Assembly: GCA_002215675.1 (NCBI GenBank)
Contig: NGFH01000001.1
Location: forward strand, 62,001-126,000
Source of the DNA: Bacteroidetes bacterium 2013_40CM_41_45
GTDB lineage: Bacteria > Bacteroidota > Bacteroidia > AKYH767-A > 2013-40CM-41-45
Direction: 5' to 3'
Length of the DNA stretch: 64,000 bases
The notes under the pieces are model-generated. The model did not search any database. It worked only from the letters and a program-made list of their open reading frames with translations, and was not told where the DNA came from. Below are positions 7,288 through 15,519 of the stretch, in pieces. Positions within the stretch are counted from its first letter, which is position 1, and each line of letters opens with the position of its first letter. Both the position numbers and the translations under genes were made by a program.

Positions 7288-9641
7288 GCAGCCGTATCAC
7301 ATCGTTTGAAGAGTATAAAAATGCATACGAGCGCAGCGTAAACAACCCCGAAGAATTCTGGATGGAGATTGCGGGTGAGTTTGTATGGAGAAAAAAATGG
7401 GATAAAGTATTGGAATGGAATTTCACTGAGCCGGATGTAAAATGGTTTATCGGTGGAAAATTAAATATCACGGAGAATTGCTTAGACCGTCATCTTGCGG
7501 AGAGAGGTGACCAAACCGCAATAATCTGGGAGCCAAACAACCCGGAAGAAAAATTTAAAACGCTTACCTATAATGAACTGCACAAGGAAGTTTGCCGTTT
7601 TGCTAATGTTTTAAAAAACAACGGAGCAAAAAAAGGCGACCGCATATGTATTTATATGCCTATGGTTCCCGAGCTTGCCATTGCAGTGCTGGCTTGTGCG
7701 CGAATCGGAGCCATCCATTCTGTGGTGTTTGGAGGATTTTCTTTTCAGTCGCTGGCAGACCGGATTCATGATGCGGAATGCAATATAGTGGTAACCGCTG
7801 ACGGCGGCTTTCGCGGTGCCAAAGAAGTGCCGTTGAAGCCCGTGATTGATGAAGCGCTGCAAGCGTGTCCGTCAGTAAAAAAAGTTATTGTTTTGAAACG
7901 GACGGGGACTGAAGTTAACATTCAGCCGGAACGCGATGTATGGTGGCATGACGAAATTAAAAAAGTAAATTCCGATTGCCCCCCTGAAACAATGGAAAGT
8001 GAAGATATGCTGTTTATTCTTTACACGTCGGGCTCAACCGGAAAACCGAAAGGTGTTGTTCATACATGCGGAGGGTATATGGTTTACACTGCCTATACCT
8101 TTGAAAATGTTTTTCAGTATCACCCCATCCCCAACCCTTCCCCAAAGGGGAAGGGAGTAATACCCGGATATCACACAACGGATAAGCAAATGTGGAGTCT
8201 GCTTCAGGATAAAGCAGTAGCACATAGAAAAAATCCTACGCCAGCTGAAAGTGCTTTATGGGAATCATTAAGAAGACATGGTGCAAAACATCATTTCAGA
8301 AGGCAACAGATTATTGACAGGTTTATTGTTGATTTCGTTTGTCTTGAAAAATCTCTGGTTGTGGAAGTGGACGGAGATATCCATGACTACCAAAAAGAGG
8401 AAGACGAAGCAAGAACTTCTGTTCTGAATTCGAAGGGTTTTGAAGTGCTACGTTTCAGAAACGATGAAGTAATATCAGGAATAGATAACGTGGTTGCAAA
8501 AATTGTTGAGAAACTGAATACAAGAATTTCTGTTTACAAAACTGAATCCCCGACAGCGCGTCCCCTCCCCTTTGGGGAGGGTCAGGGTGGGGTGTATTGG
8601 TGCACGGCAGATATCGGTTGGATAACCGGACACAGTTATTTAATTTATGGCCCCCTGTTAAACGGGGCAACGACTTTGATGTTTGAAGGAATCCCCACAT
8701 ACCCCGATGCAGGAAGATTTTGGCAAGTGGTAGACAAACATCAAGTGAATATTTTTTACACGGCTCCTACTGCAATCCGTTCGCTGGAAGCAATGGGACT
8801 TGATTATGTGAAGCCATATAACCTCGACTCTCTGCGCGTGCTCGGAACGGTGGGCGAACCCATAAACGTTGAAGCATGGCAGTGGTATTACAAAAATATC
8901 GGGAAGGAAAAATGTCCGATTGTCGATACCTGGTGGCAAACAGAAACGGGAGGCATTATGATTTCTTCTCTGGCAGGAGTAACTCCTCAAAAACCCGGTT
9001 ATGCAACGCTTCCTCTTCCCGGGATTCAGCCCGTTTTAGTGGATGAAATCGGAAACGAAATAAAAGAAAAAGTAGCCGAAGGAAGGTTATGCATAAAATT
9101 TCCCTGGCCTTCCATAATTCGAACCACCTATGGAAATCACGAGCGCTGTCACGACAATTATTTTTCGCAGTACAAAAATCTTTACTTCACCGGTGATGGG
9201 TGCAAGCGTGATGAAAATGGTTTTTATCGAATCACCGGCAGAGTAGACGATGTGATTAAAGTTTCAGGCCACCTGCTGGGCACCGCTGAAATTGAAAATG
9301 CGATTAACCAGCATCCCGATATTGTTGAAAGCGCTGTGGTAGGGTTCCCTCACAATATTAAAGGATGGGGAATTTATGCTTACGTGATTGACGAACACGG
9401 TAGAAAGGATATGGATGAACTGAAAAAGGAAATTGTTGCCACCGTTAATAAATATATGGGACCTATTGCCAAGCCTGATAAAATACAAGTGGTGCGCGGA
9501 CTGCCTAAGACACGCTCGGGAAAAATTATGAGAAGGATTCTGAGAAAAATTGCTGAAGGCGAAACATCGAACCTGGGGGATACTTCTACCCTGCTCGACC
9601 CTGCCGTGGTTGAAGAAATAAAAGCAGGAGCAATTAATTAG
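7284..9641 (+). CDS. acs: Acetyl-CoA synthetase with a 158-codon in-frame DUF559 insertion
   Basis: AMP-forming acetate:CoA ligase. Outside the insertion the gene is complete: P-loop [10 protein letters not shown] (residues 248-257), [19 protein letters not shown] (the WITG stretch lines the acetate pocket), [10 protein letters not shown], and the acetylation-site region TRSGKIMRR with Lys747. The protein is 785 residues against the usual 630-655. The excess is residues 280-437 (bases 8121-8594), which fall between VFQY and YWCTADIGW, where other Acs proteins have only about five residues (YHPGDIYW in enterobacterial Acs). The insertion keeps frame and has no stop, so a fusion protein or a protein with a large extra loop is predicted. 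It starts in the glmM stop codon, and ends directly against the stop of the TPR gene on the other strand. Confidence 0.9.
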   Translation: MSSRITSFEEYKNAYERSVNNPEEFWMEIAGEFVWRKKWDKVLEWNFTEPDVKWFIGGKLNITENCLDRHLAERGDQTAIIWEPNNPEEKFKTLTYNELHKEVCRFANVLKNNGAKKGDRICIYMPMVPELAIAVLACARIGAIHSVVFGGFSFQSLADRIHDAECNIVVTADGGFRGAKEVPLKPVIDEALQACPSVKKVIVLKRTGTEVNIQPERDVWWHDEIKKVNSDCPPETMESEDMLFILYTSGSTGKPKGVVHTCGGYMVYTAYTFENVFQYHPIPNPSPKGKGVIPGYHTTDKQMWSLLQDKAVAHRKNPTPAESALWESLRRHGAKHHFRRQQIIDRFIVDFVCLEKSLVVEVDGDIHDYQKEEDEARTSVLNSKGFEVLRFRNDEVISGIDNVVAKIVEKLNTRISVYKTESPTARPLPFGEGQGGVYWCTADIGWITGHSYLIYGPLLNGATTLMFEGIPTYPDAGRFWQVVDKHQVNIFYTAPTAIRSLEAMGLDYVKPYNLDSLRVLGTVGEPINVEAWQWYYKNIGKEKCPIVDTWWQTETGGIMISSLAGVTPQKPGYATLPLPGIQPVLVDEIGNEIKEKVAEGRLCIKFPWPSIIRTTYGNHERCHDNYFSQYKNLYFTGDGCKRDENGFYRITGRVDDVIKVSGHLLGTAEIENAINQHPDIVESAVVGFPHNIKGWGIYAYVIDEHGRKDMDELKKEIVATVNKYMGPIAKPDKIQVVRGLPKTRSGKIMRRILRKIAEGETSNLGDTSTLLDPAVVEEIKAGAIN
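8121..8156 (+). repeat. Left terminal inverted repeat of the DUF559 element
   Basis: Starts CACCCCATCCCCAACCC and ends in the hairpin CTTCCCCAAAGGGGAAG. Inverted match to 8562-8594 with a few substitutions and one-base gaps. Translated in frame it adds a Pro/Gly/Lys-rich stretch to Acs. Confidence 0.85.
8562..8594 (-). repeat. Right terminal inverted repeat of the DUF559 element
   Basis: Contains the palindrome CCCTCCCCTTTGGGGAGGG and ends GGTGGGGTG. Its complement begins CACCCCACCCTGACCC, matching the left repeat. In the acs frame it encodes [11 protein letters not shown] directly before YWCTAD; GGV may stand in for the GD(I/V) normally found there. Confidence 0.85.
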
Positions 9642-11453
9642 CTATTTCTGAGGAGGGGATTTCTTGTTTTCTTTTTCCTTTTCAAGCGCCCTGCGTTTTT
9701 GTTCAAAGTAATTAAGTGCTTCGTGGTCGCCAGGGTCTAGCTCCAGAACTTTTTTAAAGTACCGGTCTATTTCATCAATCGGCTGCTTATGCCTGAAAGC
9801 GTAATCTGCCAGCAGCTTATACGATTCTATTAAACCGCTTTTATATTTCGATAGATTGACAGAATCCTCCAATGCAAACTCTATATATTTTTCGTAAAAT
9901 GGTTTAGCTAATTCCAGTTTCAAGGTGTCGAGAAAATAATTATCCTTTGCTCTCCATAAGTACCCGCTGGGCCATTTCGGGCTCAGCTCATTGAGCTTTG
10001 CAAAAGCGGTATCGGCATCCTGATAACGTTGCGTAAAAAAGTACGATTGGCCAAGCCCGTAATAATCTGCCGCCTTCACTCCTACCCCTGAACTTATTTT
10101 TTCCTTATAAGCCTCTGCAGCTTCTCCGTATTTTTTCATCTTGAAATATATCGATGCTATATCATTCAGCAAATCGGTGCGCGTGGTGTCCATATCAAAT
10201 GCCTGCTGGTAATAAACAGCGGCAGTGGAATCTTCGTTTGTTTTTTGCAACGCCTTTCCGTAATACTCCAAATCTCTGACAGCAATTTTGCTTTTCTCAA
10301 CCTTTTTAAAAATCATATCCAATGTTTCCCTGGTGCGTTTATAATCTCCTGTTTCAAGAGCAGCATACGCTTTGATACGCATTACCGTTATGTTTTCAGG
10401 ATTCATTCTGAGCAGCTGCTCAGCTTCATTCAATGCATTCTGATAATCTTTTGTCCTGAACAGCAAGTTTGCATACCGGAGCCGCGCGCTGAAATTATTT
10501 TTAGATAACGAAAGATATTTTTTGTACTCGTCTTTTGCCCGTTCAACATTTCCCTTCAGGTAATAATTTTCTCCAAGCTCGCGATATGCAGGTGCAAAAG
10601 ACGGATCGACTTTAAGTGCTTCGTTAAGCGTTTCAATGGCAACATCGTAACTGGTGGTACGCCTGTACAGGATTCCTTTCCGCAAAATGGCCTTCACAGA
10701 AATCTTGTCAATGTCGAGCGCTTTGTTGTAATTTATGGCAGCTTCTGAGCCAAGATTTTTTTCGGTATAAATATCTCCTTTTACAATATATGCATCCACA
10801 CTGCGGGAGTCTAATGCAATGGCTTTGTCAATGTATTCCATAGCCTTTTCAAGAAACTTATTTTTCGAAGCCGTCAATGCTTCGGCATACGCAATAAAAG
10901 CGACAGAATTTTTTGGACCCGCAATAGCAAGCGCCTTTTCAAAATTCACATTGGCCTGGTCTATTTTTACTTTTTCTTTATCACGCTCCGTTTTTGCTTT
11001 TTCCGAATTAGCAGATGCCATTTCAACAGCTGTATGCATTTCGTCAGTTTTATTTACAGCACGGTCATATTCTGCTTTCAGTTCGTTATATGCTTTGAGG
11101 GTTTTCTCATATTTCATATTCGATTCCGAAATCTTTGCATCGTTAAGCAGCACTTCTCCGAGGCCGATAAAGTTTAAAGGATTTTTTGCATCGATTTCTG
11201 TTCCCTTCTGAAAAATAATTTTTGCCGAATCCAGGTCTTCCTGCTGAATATAATTCTTGCCGAAATAAAAATAATTGGTTGCATTCTGCGGCTCTTTCTG
11301 TACTAATGCCAGGAAAGCACCGGTTGCTTCTTCGTATTGCTCATTAACAGTAAGGCGAATACCATCCTTCAAGGTCTGAGCGGAAACGCTGCAACAGGAC
11401 ACAATAAAAACCAGAAGAAAAATGCTTTTAAGATTTTTTAATACTTCTTTCAT
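9642..11453 (-). CDS. Exported tetratricopeptide-repeat protein
   Basis: 603-residue protein with an N-terminal signal peptide (hydrophobic stretch ending SCCSVSAQ) and TPR units filling residues about 30 to 590, many with the A-Y-x-x-L-G and A-x-x-x-Y/F patterns (for example AYRELGENYYLKGNVERAKDEYKKYL). A Lys/Glu-rich segment near residues 125-175 (KTDEMHTAVEMASANSEKAK) may be helical. Last gene of the exbB-exbD-exbD-tonB-small protein-PstS-like-TPR run, so probably a periplasmic scaffold linked to TonB function; that role is inference. Its stop abuts the acs stop on the opposite strand with no gap. Confidence 0.85.
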   Translation of the reverse strand: MKEVLKNLKSIFLLVFIVSCCSVSAQTLKDGIRLTVNEQYEEATGAFLALVQKEPQNATNYFYFGKNYIQQEDLDSAKIIFQKGTEIDAKNPLNFIGLGEVLLNDAKISESNMKYEKTLKAYNELKAEYDRAVNKTDEMHTAVEMASANSEKAKTERDKEKVKIDQANVNFEKALAIAGPKNSVAFIAYAEALTASKNKFLEKAMEYIDKAIALDSRSVDAYIVKGDIYTEKNLGSEAAINYNKALDIDKISVKAILRKGILYRRTTSYDVAIETLNEALKVDPSFAPAYRELGENYYLKGNVERAKDEYKKYLSLSKNNFSARLRYANLLFRTKDYQNALNEAEQLLRMNPENITVMRIKAYAALETGDYKRTRETLDMIFKKVEKSKIAVRDLEYYGKALQKTNEDSTAAVYYQQAFDMDTTRTDLLNDIASIYFKMKKYGEAAEAYKEKISSGVGVKAADYYGLGQSYFFTQRYQDADTAFAKLNELSPKWPSGYLWRAKDNYFLDTLKLELAKPFYEKYIEFALEDSVNLSKYKSGLIESYKLLADYAFRHKQPIDEIDRYFKKVLELDPGDHEALNYFEQKRRALEKEKENKKSPPQK

Positions 11454-11476
11454 ATAATTTTCTCAATCCTCATTTT

Positions 11477-12418
11477 TTATTTTATATCCACAATTCTCAC
11501 CGGTATGGTTGCCGGCAACATACCAGCTCTCCGTACTATCATTTGTCCTTTATCGCTTGCAATAAAGGAGGCAAAGCCCGTGCCAAGCCCCACCCTTGCT
11601 TCCCTGCTGATGCTAAAAACGTCACGAATAAGTGGATAATATTTTAATGCAATATAGGCCTGGTAAGGCTTGTAATATTCCGGATTTGTAACCGAACCGG
11701 GGGGCGCCAAAGATACAATCTTCACTTTTTCCAGGAAATCGTTGACCAACGAGTCATTTTTATCGCTTACCCAGTTTACCCCGATTACACCAAGGGCCTT
11801 TTTATGTGCAGTAACGTAATTTATTACTTCCGTATTAGAATTTACAGCAAACACATTTGGCGAAAATGCTGCTTCACCAAGAAATGTTTCTTTCAGGAAG
11901 CGTGCATTAGATGATTGCTTGTTATCAAAAACAATGATGATGCTATCAGGTTTTGACTGGCCTTTTCGCGGGCTCCATGTCTGCACTTCACCCCGCATTA
12001 TTTTAGACAGTTGCTCATAGCTGAGCATGCTGTCGGGGTTTTCGTTATTCACAACCAATGCAACAGCATCAACGGCTATTTTGGTTACACGCGGAGTAAT
12101 TCCATATTGTTGTAGTGCGGCTGTCTCATTTTTTGTCAGAGTTCTGTTTATAATAATTGTCTTTACAGAATCATTCAGCAAATCATTCACTGCTGTATTT
12201 TCATCTGTGTATTTTGCCTCTACCGTTGCTCTTTGATAGAGCGCATGAAAAACTTCCAGTTCCTGAGAAATCAACGGAAAGTAGGATTCATCAACGCTGA
12301 TTTTAATGTTTCCCGAAACGGGAGTATCAAGTTCTTTGCCTGGTTTATTGTTGCAGGAAATTATCAGAGCCGTGATAAAAATAACCGGCAGAAAAAGGGA
12401 TATCCTGAATAAGCGCAT
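11477..12418 (-). CDS. PstS-like substrate-binding lipoprotein
   Basis: 313 residues with a lipobox LIISC (Cys22), hence a lipoprotein. The rest resembles the phosphate-binding-protein-like domain found in PstS: SGNIKISVDESYFPLI at the start, INRTLTKNE, VVNNENPDSMLSYEQLSKIMRGE, TWSPRKGQSKPDSIIIV, a GVIGVNWVSDK segment and SGF/KGQ-type C-terminal helices. No pst transporter genes lie nearby; it sits instead between the TonB complex genes and the TPR gene, so a role in the TonB machinery or in sensing rather than phosphate uptake is more likely (inference). 23 bases separate it from the TPR gene. Confidence 0.85.
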   Translation of the reverse strand: MRLFRISLFLPVIFITALIISCNNKPGKELDTPVSGNIKISVDESYFPLISQELEVFHALYQRATVEAKYTDENTAVNDLLNDSVKTIIINRTLTKNETAALQQYGITPRVTKIAVDAVALVVNNENPDSMLSYEQLSKIMRGEVQTWSPRKGQSKPDSIIIVFDNKQSSNARFLKETFLGEAAFSPNVFAVNSNTEVINYVTAHKKALGVIGVNWVSDKNDSLVNDFLEKVKIVSLAPPGSVTNPEYYKPYQAYIALKYYPLIRDVFSISREARVGLGTGFASFIASDKGQMIVRRAGMLPATIPVRIVDIK

Positions 12419-12453
12419 TGAAACTTTACCTCCTTAATCTTCGCGTGAATAAA

Positions 12454-12660
12454 TTATTTCTGATTGCGTTTCCTAAGAACATACATCCTGAAAATTCCAT
12501 AGCCAATTAAAATAAATCCAACGACATTCTTGTTTGTTTCTGAAAGCGATTCAAATTTCACAACCGTCAGAAGCGCCACACCTGCAGCCACATAAAAGAT
12601 GGTCATAAAATACATGGCATAGTACTTAAAGTCATGCCGGAAGGGAGGTCTCTCTGTCAT
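12454..12660 (-). CDS. Small two-helix membrane protein in the tonB operon
   Basis: 68 residues with two predicted membrane helices (about 14-36, YYAMYFMTIFYVAAGVALLTVV, and 46-60, VGFILIGYGIFRMYV) and a basic C-terminus RKRNQK. I do not recognise the family. It lies 35 bases upstream of the PstS-like gene and is separated from tonB by a heptamer hairpin, on the same strand as both, which supports a real gene with a role tied to the TonB complex. Confidence 0.7.
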   Translation of the reverse strand: MTERPPFRHDFKYYAMYFMTIFYVAAGVALLTVVKFESLSETNKNVVGFILIGYGIFRMYVLRKRNQK

Positions 12661-12754
12661 GTAAGGCGCTTAAAGCAGTAAAGAAGTGCTGTCTAAAGCT
12701 CAAAAATAACAAAAAGGATGCGGAGTTCAGAATAACTACCTAATACCTGATGCC

Positions 12755-12823
12755 GAGTTATATGTTATACGTTACACGTTATTAGAAAAATCCGTACAAC
12801 ATATAACATATAACGTATAACTT
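12755..12823. repeat. Heptamer-repeat hairpin A, flush with the tonB stop codon
   Basis: Left arm 12755-12785 and right arm 12797-12823 are inverted and each made of about four tandem 7-base units of the form GTTATAY (GTTATAT, GTTATAC, GTTACAC), separated by an 11-base loop. The right arm runs into the tonB stop codon. Possibly an mRNA-stabilising or terminating hairpin between tonB and the downstream genes. Confidence 0.8.
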
Positions 12824-13619
12824 ACTTCAGCGTAAAGTTGATAGGAAGATTGTACTGAACGGCAACGGGCCTGCCATTCTGCTTGCCGATTTTCCAATCG
12901 GGCATAGCGCGCACTACGCGCAGAGCTTCTTCATCGCATCCACCACCAATGCCGCGGATAACTTTTGCATCTTTTATTTTTCCTTCTTTATCCACTACAA
13001 AAGTTACATACACTCTACCTTGTATTCCGTTTTCACGGGCAATAGGAGGGTACTTAATGTTCTTCTGCAAAAATTCAAACAGCTTTGTATCGCCTCCGGG
13101 AAATGCTGGCATCTCCTCAACAATAGTGAAAATTTTCCCGGCATCCGGGTCAACAGTCTCTTCGGGAGGTATTTCATCGGTCTTTGCACCTTCCTGTGTA
13201 ACCGTGCTGATGGTTGTTTCGGAAAGTTTTTCCTGTGGTGGCGGTTCTTCTTCCACCGGTGCGTCTTTTACAACGGGCGGTATAAATTTTACCGTCTCTT
13301 TAAGAGGTTCGGGTGGCGGTGGCGGCGGTGGCGGTGGTGTTTCATCAATAGGGGGCGGCTCAGTGAGATTTACCACCACTTCACTTTTTGCCTTGGTAAG
13401 GTTGTCTGCCGTTTTGCCTATTAACTGAATTATAAACGGAGATAGTATCAGCAGCACAAATCCTATAGTCGAAAAAATAAACGCCCTGGTTAACCGCACT
13501 TCATATAATCTGCGGATGTCGTATGCACCATATTCCTTATTGCGGGTTTCAAAAACAAGCTCCGCCCGCTCAGTGTTCTGTGCGCTTTCCCATGCCGGCA
13601 TTAAAAGATTGCTTGCCAT
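12822..13619 (-). CDS. tonB: Energy transducer TonB
   Basis: 265 residues. A cytoplasmic N-terminus is followed by one membrane helix (about residues 48-68, FIFSTIGFVLLILSPFIIQL), a periplasm-spanning Pro/Glu-rich stretch with a run of nine prolines (about 95-140), and a C-terminal TonB domain (about 170-265) beginning MPAFPGGDTKLFEFLQ and containing GRVYVTFVVDKEGKI. It carries proton-motive energy from ExbB-ExbD to outer-membrane receptors such as those at 21.2 and 37.4 kb. The ATG begins one base after the upstream exbD stop. The small protein at 30077 has a homologous C-terminal domain. Confidence 0.93.
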   Translation of the reverse strand: MASNLLMPAWESAQNTERAELVFETRNKEYGAYDIRRLYEVRLTRAFIFSTIGFVLLILSPFIIQLIGKTADNLTKAKSEVVVNLTEPPPIDETPPPPPPPPPEPLKETVKFIPPVVKDAPVEEEPPPQEKLSETTISTVTQEGAKTDEIPPEETVDPDAGKIFTIVEEMPAFPGGDTKLFEFLQKNIKYPPIARENGIQGRVYVTFVVDKEGKIKDAKVIRGIGGGCDEEALRVVRAMPDWKIGKQNGRPVAVQYNLPINFTLK

Positions 13620-13620
13620 T

Positions 13621-14241
13621 TTATTTCACAAATTTTTGTTGCATCAATTCATATTCTTTCGCCATCATATCCACCAGTGCATACTTTCCAACGTTGGTGA
13701 TGTTACATTCGTCAAGCACGTCAATTACGTTTTTGTACTTGGCTTTGTCATCGGTTTTAATGAGGACAAACAGAGATTGCTTTTCGCCCTGTATTTCCAC
13801 TCTTTCTTTTTTAAATGTCGAATCAGCTAATTGTCCCTTCAAAAGTTTTTTCTCAAGCTCCCTTATTTTATCGTTGGCGTAACTGTTTTTATCCAGCAAA
13901 ACTTTGCGGATTCCTTTGGCTGAAAAATCAGTTTCTTCCAGTTGCGTTTCATCGGGTTTAAATTCTCCGTAATACCAAAAGATTCTGTTTTTATCACCAA
14001 GCAAAACAGTAACCGCATTGTTAATCTTTAACTCTACTTCAGGTTTGTCTGGTTTGACGGGCATATTAATTTCCATCGTTTTCGGCTTGGAGAAAGTGGT
14101 GGTAAGCATAAAAAAAGTGAGCAAAAGAAATGCCAAATCCACCATAGGCGTCATATCAATATGGGTGGACGATTTTTTAGCCCTTACCTTCTTGTGCTTG
14201 CCTTTGCCGCTATCCTGCTGGTCGCTTTGTACTTCAGACAT
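13621..14241 (-). CDS. exbD: Biopolymer transporter ExbD (second copy)
   Basis: 206 residues. The N-terminal membrane helix carries the essential Asp in HIDMTPMVDLAFLLLTFFML, followed by a periplasmic domain with DKNRIFWYYGE, KGIRKVLLDKNSY and VLIKTDDKAKYKNVIDVLDE. A proton-channel partner of ExbB powering TonB. Longer than enterobacterial ExbD (about 140 residues) because of an insert between the beta strands, as is usual in Bacteroidota. Paired with a second exbD gene upstream and directly followed by tonB. Confidence 0.92.
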   Translation of the reverse strand: MSEVQSDQQDSGKGKHKKVRAKKSSTHIDMTPMVDLAFLLLTFFMLTTTFSKPKTMEINMPVKPDKPEVELKINNAVTVLLGDKNRIFWYYGEFKPDETQLEETDFSAKGIRKVLLDKNSYANDKIRELEKKLLKGQLADSTFKKERVEIQGEKQSLFVLIKTDDKAKYKNVIDVLDECNITNVGKYALVDMMAKEYELMQQKFVK

Positions 14242-14383
14242 ATTGCTGATATCGAATCAATACGAATATACGAATTTGTGCCCTTGTTTCTAATGATGAT
14301 GCTATAAACATTGAGTTTCCATACCTATCACCATTGTGTTTTTCCTGATTATCTTATTTAACTTTATTTTCCTATTAATTTTT

Positions 14384-15034
14384 CTAACCACTGGGACCGG
14401 GATTAGGATTAGCTTCAAGATTGGTTATAAGATTGAACCGGTTTATTTTTCGCTCCTGGAAAATTTCGACTACTCTTTTAATAGTGGTATAAGTTGCTCC
14501 CCCGTCTCCACGTATTGCAAACCGCAACTGGTCTTTATCATGATTTTTTTTCGCTGCTGTTTCGGCTGCCGCTATTCTGCCGAATGCAATCCAATCGGCA
14601 AGCTGGTTATTGAGACTGTCTATGGGAATGCCTTTAGTCAGCTTATTCATTTCTTTCCTGCCATGCTCATCGGCATCCAGGTACTGTTTAAGATTCAGAA
14701 CCGGCAAACCTATAGTAGAGAGCAAAGCAAAACGGTGCGCTTCCTCCTCGGTAAACGGAACATTATATTTTTTGCCCAAAGCCGTCAGCAATCCTCTTCT
14801 TGTTTCCTGGCCTTCTATGTTATAAAACACACGGCCTATGGAATCAACCGTTATCATCATCACATTTTCGGGAAGAATTTTTTCTGATATAGATGACGGC
14901 ATATCTACAATCACCGGCTCATCAGGGCGAAATTTTGTGGTGAGCATGAAAAATGTAACCAGCAGAAACGCCAAATCTACCATGGGCGTCATATCCAACC
15001 TTGGACTCTTGCTTGGTATTTTAATTTTAGGCAT
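14384..15034 (-). CDS. exbD: Biopolymer transporter ExbD (first copy)
   Basis: 216 residues. Begins MPKIKIPSKSPRLDMTPMVD, with the membrane helix and channel Asp in DMTPMVDLAFLLVTFFML, then a periplasmic domain with MMITVDSIGRVFYNIEG and RFAIRGDGGATYTTIKRVVE. Same insert-type architecture as the downstream paralogue, to which it is only distantly similar outside the helix. A 142-base gap separates the two. Immediately upstream lies the IVS cassette that splits it from exbB. Confidence 0.92.
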   Translation of the reverse strand: MPKIKIPSKSPRLDMTPMVDLAFLLVTFFMLTTKFRPDEPVIVDMPSSISEKILPENVMMITVDSIGRVFYNIEGQETRRGLLTALGKKYNVPFTEEEAHRFALLSTIGLPVLNLKQYLDADEHGRKEMNKLTKGIPIDSLNNQLADWIAFGRIAAAETAAKKNHDKDQLRFAIRGDGGATYTTIKRVVEIFQERKINRFNLITNLEANPNPGPSG

Positions 15035-15044
15035 TTTGTATTAA

Positions 15045-15498
15045 GTAGGCAGTAAGCAGTGGCAGTTGGCAGTTAGTTCTTTGGTAAAAATTTTTCCGGA
15101 TTACTAGCCATGCTTCCGAGCATTCTGCCAACTTCCTCGTATTCTTTATATAATCTATCTCGAATTTCTAATGACATGTATTTACATTCTTTTGAAAAAT
15201 CGAGCCATATTTGTGTTTCCGTACACTCTCCATCAGAATCCGTCATCTTACTGGAAAAATGTTTTGGGTATTTACGTTTTCTATAACCTTCTCCGATATT
15301 CACGCATACTGAGCGTGATGATCTCCTGATTTGATCGGTAAGAGAATAAATTTCTTCTCTTGGAAATGACTTTGTGACTTCAAAAACTTCCATCGCTAAT
15401 TTAAATGAAAGCTGATACACTTTCAAATCTTTATATCCTTGTTGCATATCCCGTTTTTTTACTGCTTACTGCAACTGCCAACTGCTGCTTGCTAACTA
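15045..15498 (-). mobile_element. IVS-type four-helix-bundle cassette bounded by inverted GCAGT arrays
   Basis: Left array 15045-15077 and right array 15461-15498 contain GCAGT (left) or its complement ACTGC (right) four times each, spaced 7, 6 and 7 bases. A perfect 13-base inverted match GCAGTTGGCAGTT pairs 15062-15074 with 15473-15485, and AGTAAGCAGT (15051) is the complement of 15461-15470. Between them lies one gene for a 23S-IVS-type protein whose stop codon is inside the left array. The cassette fills the whole gap between exbB and exbD. Inferred to be an inserted mobile unit. Confidence 0.78.
15073..15447 (-). CDS. Four-helix-bundle protein (23S rRNA intervening-sequence protein family)
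   Basis: 124 residues with the family hallmarks KDLKVYQLSFKLAMEVFEVT, FPREEIYSLTDQIRRSSRSV, NIGEGYRKRKYPKHFSSK and a C-terminal GRMLGSMASNPEKFL. The family is known from ORFs inside 23S rRNA intervening sequences of Leptospira and Coxiella, where the sequence forms a hairpin removed by RNase III; the protein is a four-helix bundle of unknown function. Here it is not in an rRNA gene but between exbB and exbD. Start ATG at 15447 (MQQGYKDLKVY). Confidence 0.9.
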   Translation of the reverse strand: MQQGYKDLKVYQLSFKLAMEVFEVTKSFPREEIYSLTDQIRRSSRSVCVNIGEGYRKRKYPKHFSSKMTDSDGECTETQIWLDFSKECKYMSLEIRDRLYKEYEEVGRMLGSMASNPEKFLPKN

Positions 15499-15519
15499 AA
15501 CGAAATCAGTCTTTTTCTA

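Larger units (their letters stand above)
8121..8594 (+). mobile_element. In-frame DUF559 (Vsr-like nuclease) element with terminal inverted repeats
   Basis: 474 bases, exactly 158 codons, inside acs. Both ends are GC-rich inverted repeats of about 33 bases, each with an internal palindrome. The interior reads as a DUF559 endonuclease-like protein in the acs frame, beginning at an internal ATG (8190; [15 protein letters not shown]), then [27 protein letters not shown] and [12 protein letters not shown]. Candidate PD-(D/E)XK catalytic residues are Asp350, Glu361 and Asp363 (acs numbering). TAT flanks both ends and may be a 3-base target duplication or chance. There are no intein splice motifs. 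Known: DUF559 resembles Vsr repair nucleases. Inferred: a self-contained mobile cassette that tolerates insertion in genes. Confidence 0.85.

Noticed and set aside
8121-8594. Intein in acs
   Set aside because: No Cys/Ser/Thr at the left junction, no His-Asn at the right, no Hint-domain blocks; the content is DUF559.
7284-9641. acs as a pseudogene or frameshifted gene
   Set aside because: The insertion is a whole number of codons with no stop and both halves of Acs remain in frame with intact motifs.
11477-12418. Part of a phosphate ABC transporter operon
   Set aside because: No pstC, pstA, pstB or phoU nearby; the gene lies within the TonB operon.
12883-13428. A 181-codon plus-strand frame with a Gly run
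   Set aside because: It is the antisense of tonB; the Gly run is the complement of the Pro run.
14336-14887. Plus-strand 183-codon frame over exbD
   Set aside because: Shadow of the conserved exbD gene; hydrophobic content comes from the ExbD codons.
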